Translations under genes and position numbers: made by a program
Notes under the pieces: model-generated
Seen by the model: only the letters and a program-made list of their open reading frames with translations
Databases searched by the model: none
Told to the model about the DNA's origin: nothing
Assembly (NCBI GenBank): GCA_001798595.1
Contig: MGSS01000152.1
Coordinates: 13,397 to 50,666, forward strand
Origin: Deltaproteobacteria bacterium RIFCSPLOWO2_12_FULL_60_19
GTDB lineage: Bacteria > Desulfobacterota > Binatia > UBA9968
Direction: 5' to 3'
Length of the DNA: 37,270 nucleotides
Part shown: in pieces, positions 36,954-37,270 of the stretch
Layout of the letters: each line of letters opens with the position of its first letter
How positions within the stretch are numbered: position 1 is the stretch's first letter

Positions 36954-37270
36954 TTACTTCCCCGCTCCCCTCTCCCTCGGATGATACTTCCTATGGACGT
37001 CTTTCAGATGGCTGCGGGTCAGGTGCGTGTATATCTGCGTCGTCGAAATGTCGGCGTGGCCGAGCATCGACTGGACGGAGCGGAGATCGGCGCCGCCTTC
37101 CAGGAGATGCGTGGCAAAGGAGTGGCGCAGCATGTGCGGCGTCACGCGCTGCTCGATCCCGGCGGCCAGCGCGTGATGCTTGAGCGCTTTCCAAAACCCC
37201 TGCCGCGTCATTGCCTTGCCGGAGCGCGTGACGAACAGATAGACGCTCAGCCGCCCGCGAAGGAACTTGG
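36954..37270 (-). CDS. xerD: Tyrosine recombinase XerD/XerC, C-terminal part (5' end beyond window)
   Basis: The frame continues to the window edge; the visible 105 residues include the catalytic-domain end: [20 protein letters not shown] (His-x-x-Arg), [20 protein letters not shown] (catalytic His/Tyr region with the Tyr nucleophile) and the typical tail [13 protein letters not shown]. It resolves chromosome dimers at dif with its Xer partner. XerD is favoured over XerC by the KxxHPR tail and by its position ahead of the trpS-scpAB block (inference). Confidence 0.9.
   Translation of the reverse strand, partial: KFLRGRLSVYLFVTRSGKAMTRQGFWKALKHHALAAGIEQRVTPHMLRHSFATHLLEGGADLRSVQSMLGHADISTTQIYTHLTRSHLKDVHRKYHPRERGAGK

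Overview
The window is GC-rich (roughly 60% by eye) chromosomal DNA from a Gram-negative-type bacterium. The block at the right end, on the minus strand, runs xerD, (insert), a metallopeptidase-like pseudogene, an M50 site-2 protease, trpS, scpA, scpB and an rluB-type pseudouridine synthase. That order resembles deltaproteobacterial genomes. The abundance of stand-alone substrate-binding proteins beside amidohydrolases is typical of uncultured soil lineages such as Binatota (Desulfobacterota_B) or Rokubacteria. This placement is inference; no rRNA or other direct taxonomic marker is in the window.

Layout. 1-966: 3' half of typA. 980-4701 (minus): a four-gene operon with a good sigma70 promoter at 4759-4787. 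It encodes an aconitase-type large and small subunit pair, an iron-type periplasmic binding protein and an isocitrate-lyase/PEP-mutase-family lyase, and is reminiscent of the dimethylmalate dehydratase/lyase pair. 4937-6102: a dienelactone hydrolase and a small DUF6295-type protein. 6.1-13.8 kb: an accessory zone with a Phd/PIN toxin-antitoxin pair inserted beside a duplicated gene end, a 300-bp nested inverted-repeat element, an AlbA_2/GHKL regulator carrying an 11-bp tandem repeat, a nucleotidyltransferase module bracketed by two copies of a ~142-bp repeat, a second antitoxin/PIN pair and a WYL regulator. 13.9-20.3 kb (minus): a putative catabolic cluster of two amidohydrolases, a UbiD decarboxylase, a 48-residue zinc ribbon and an orphan molybdenum hydroxylase large subunit. 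20.7-26.3 kb: an NMT1-type binding protein and an M19 dipeptidase, divergent from an OppA-OppB-OppC set without ATPases. 26.3-27.3 kb: a DUF433/DUF5615 toxin-antitoxin pair followed by a broken HTH gene. 27.4-29.4 kb: a VOC protein, a MITE-like element and a rhodanese-ThiF/MoeB fusion. 29.5-33.3 kb: the rluB-scpB-scpA-trpS-M50 block. 33.4-36.9 kb: a metallopeptidase pseudogene with one amber stop, then two ~122-bp direct repeats flanking an ornithine-cyclodeaminase-like gene, a second NMT1-type binding protein and a transposase tail. 36954-37270: the C-terminal end of XerD.

How it fits together. Housekeeping genes (typA, the scpAB block, xerD, rluB) frame catabolic and uptake genes: carboxylic-acid lyase and dehydratase, UbiD, molybdenum hydroxylase, amidohydrolases, and peptide uptake with dipeptidase. 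Toxin-antitoxin modules sit between them. Intergenic spaces are repeatedly occupied by unusual palindromic elements built from short stuttered words. Several genes take their last codons or stop codon from such an element.

Most notable for follow-up: the repeat-bracketed nucleotidyltransferase module with its two related small proteins; the 11-bp repeat that can shift frame inside the AlbA_2 gene; the amber-interrupted metallopeptidase; the direct-repeat-flanked insertion beside xerD; and the UbiD/molybdenum-hydroxylase/amidohydrolase cluster. No rRNA, tRNA or CRISPR array was recognised.
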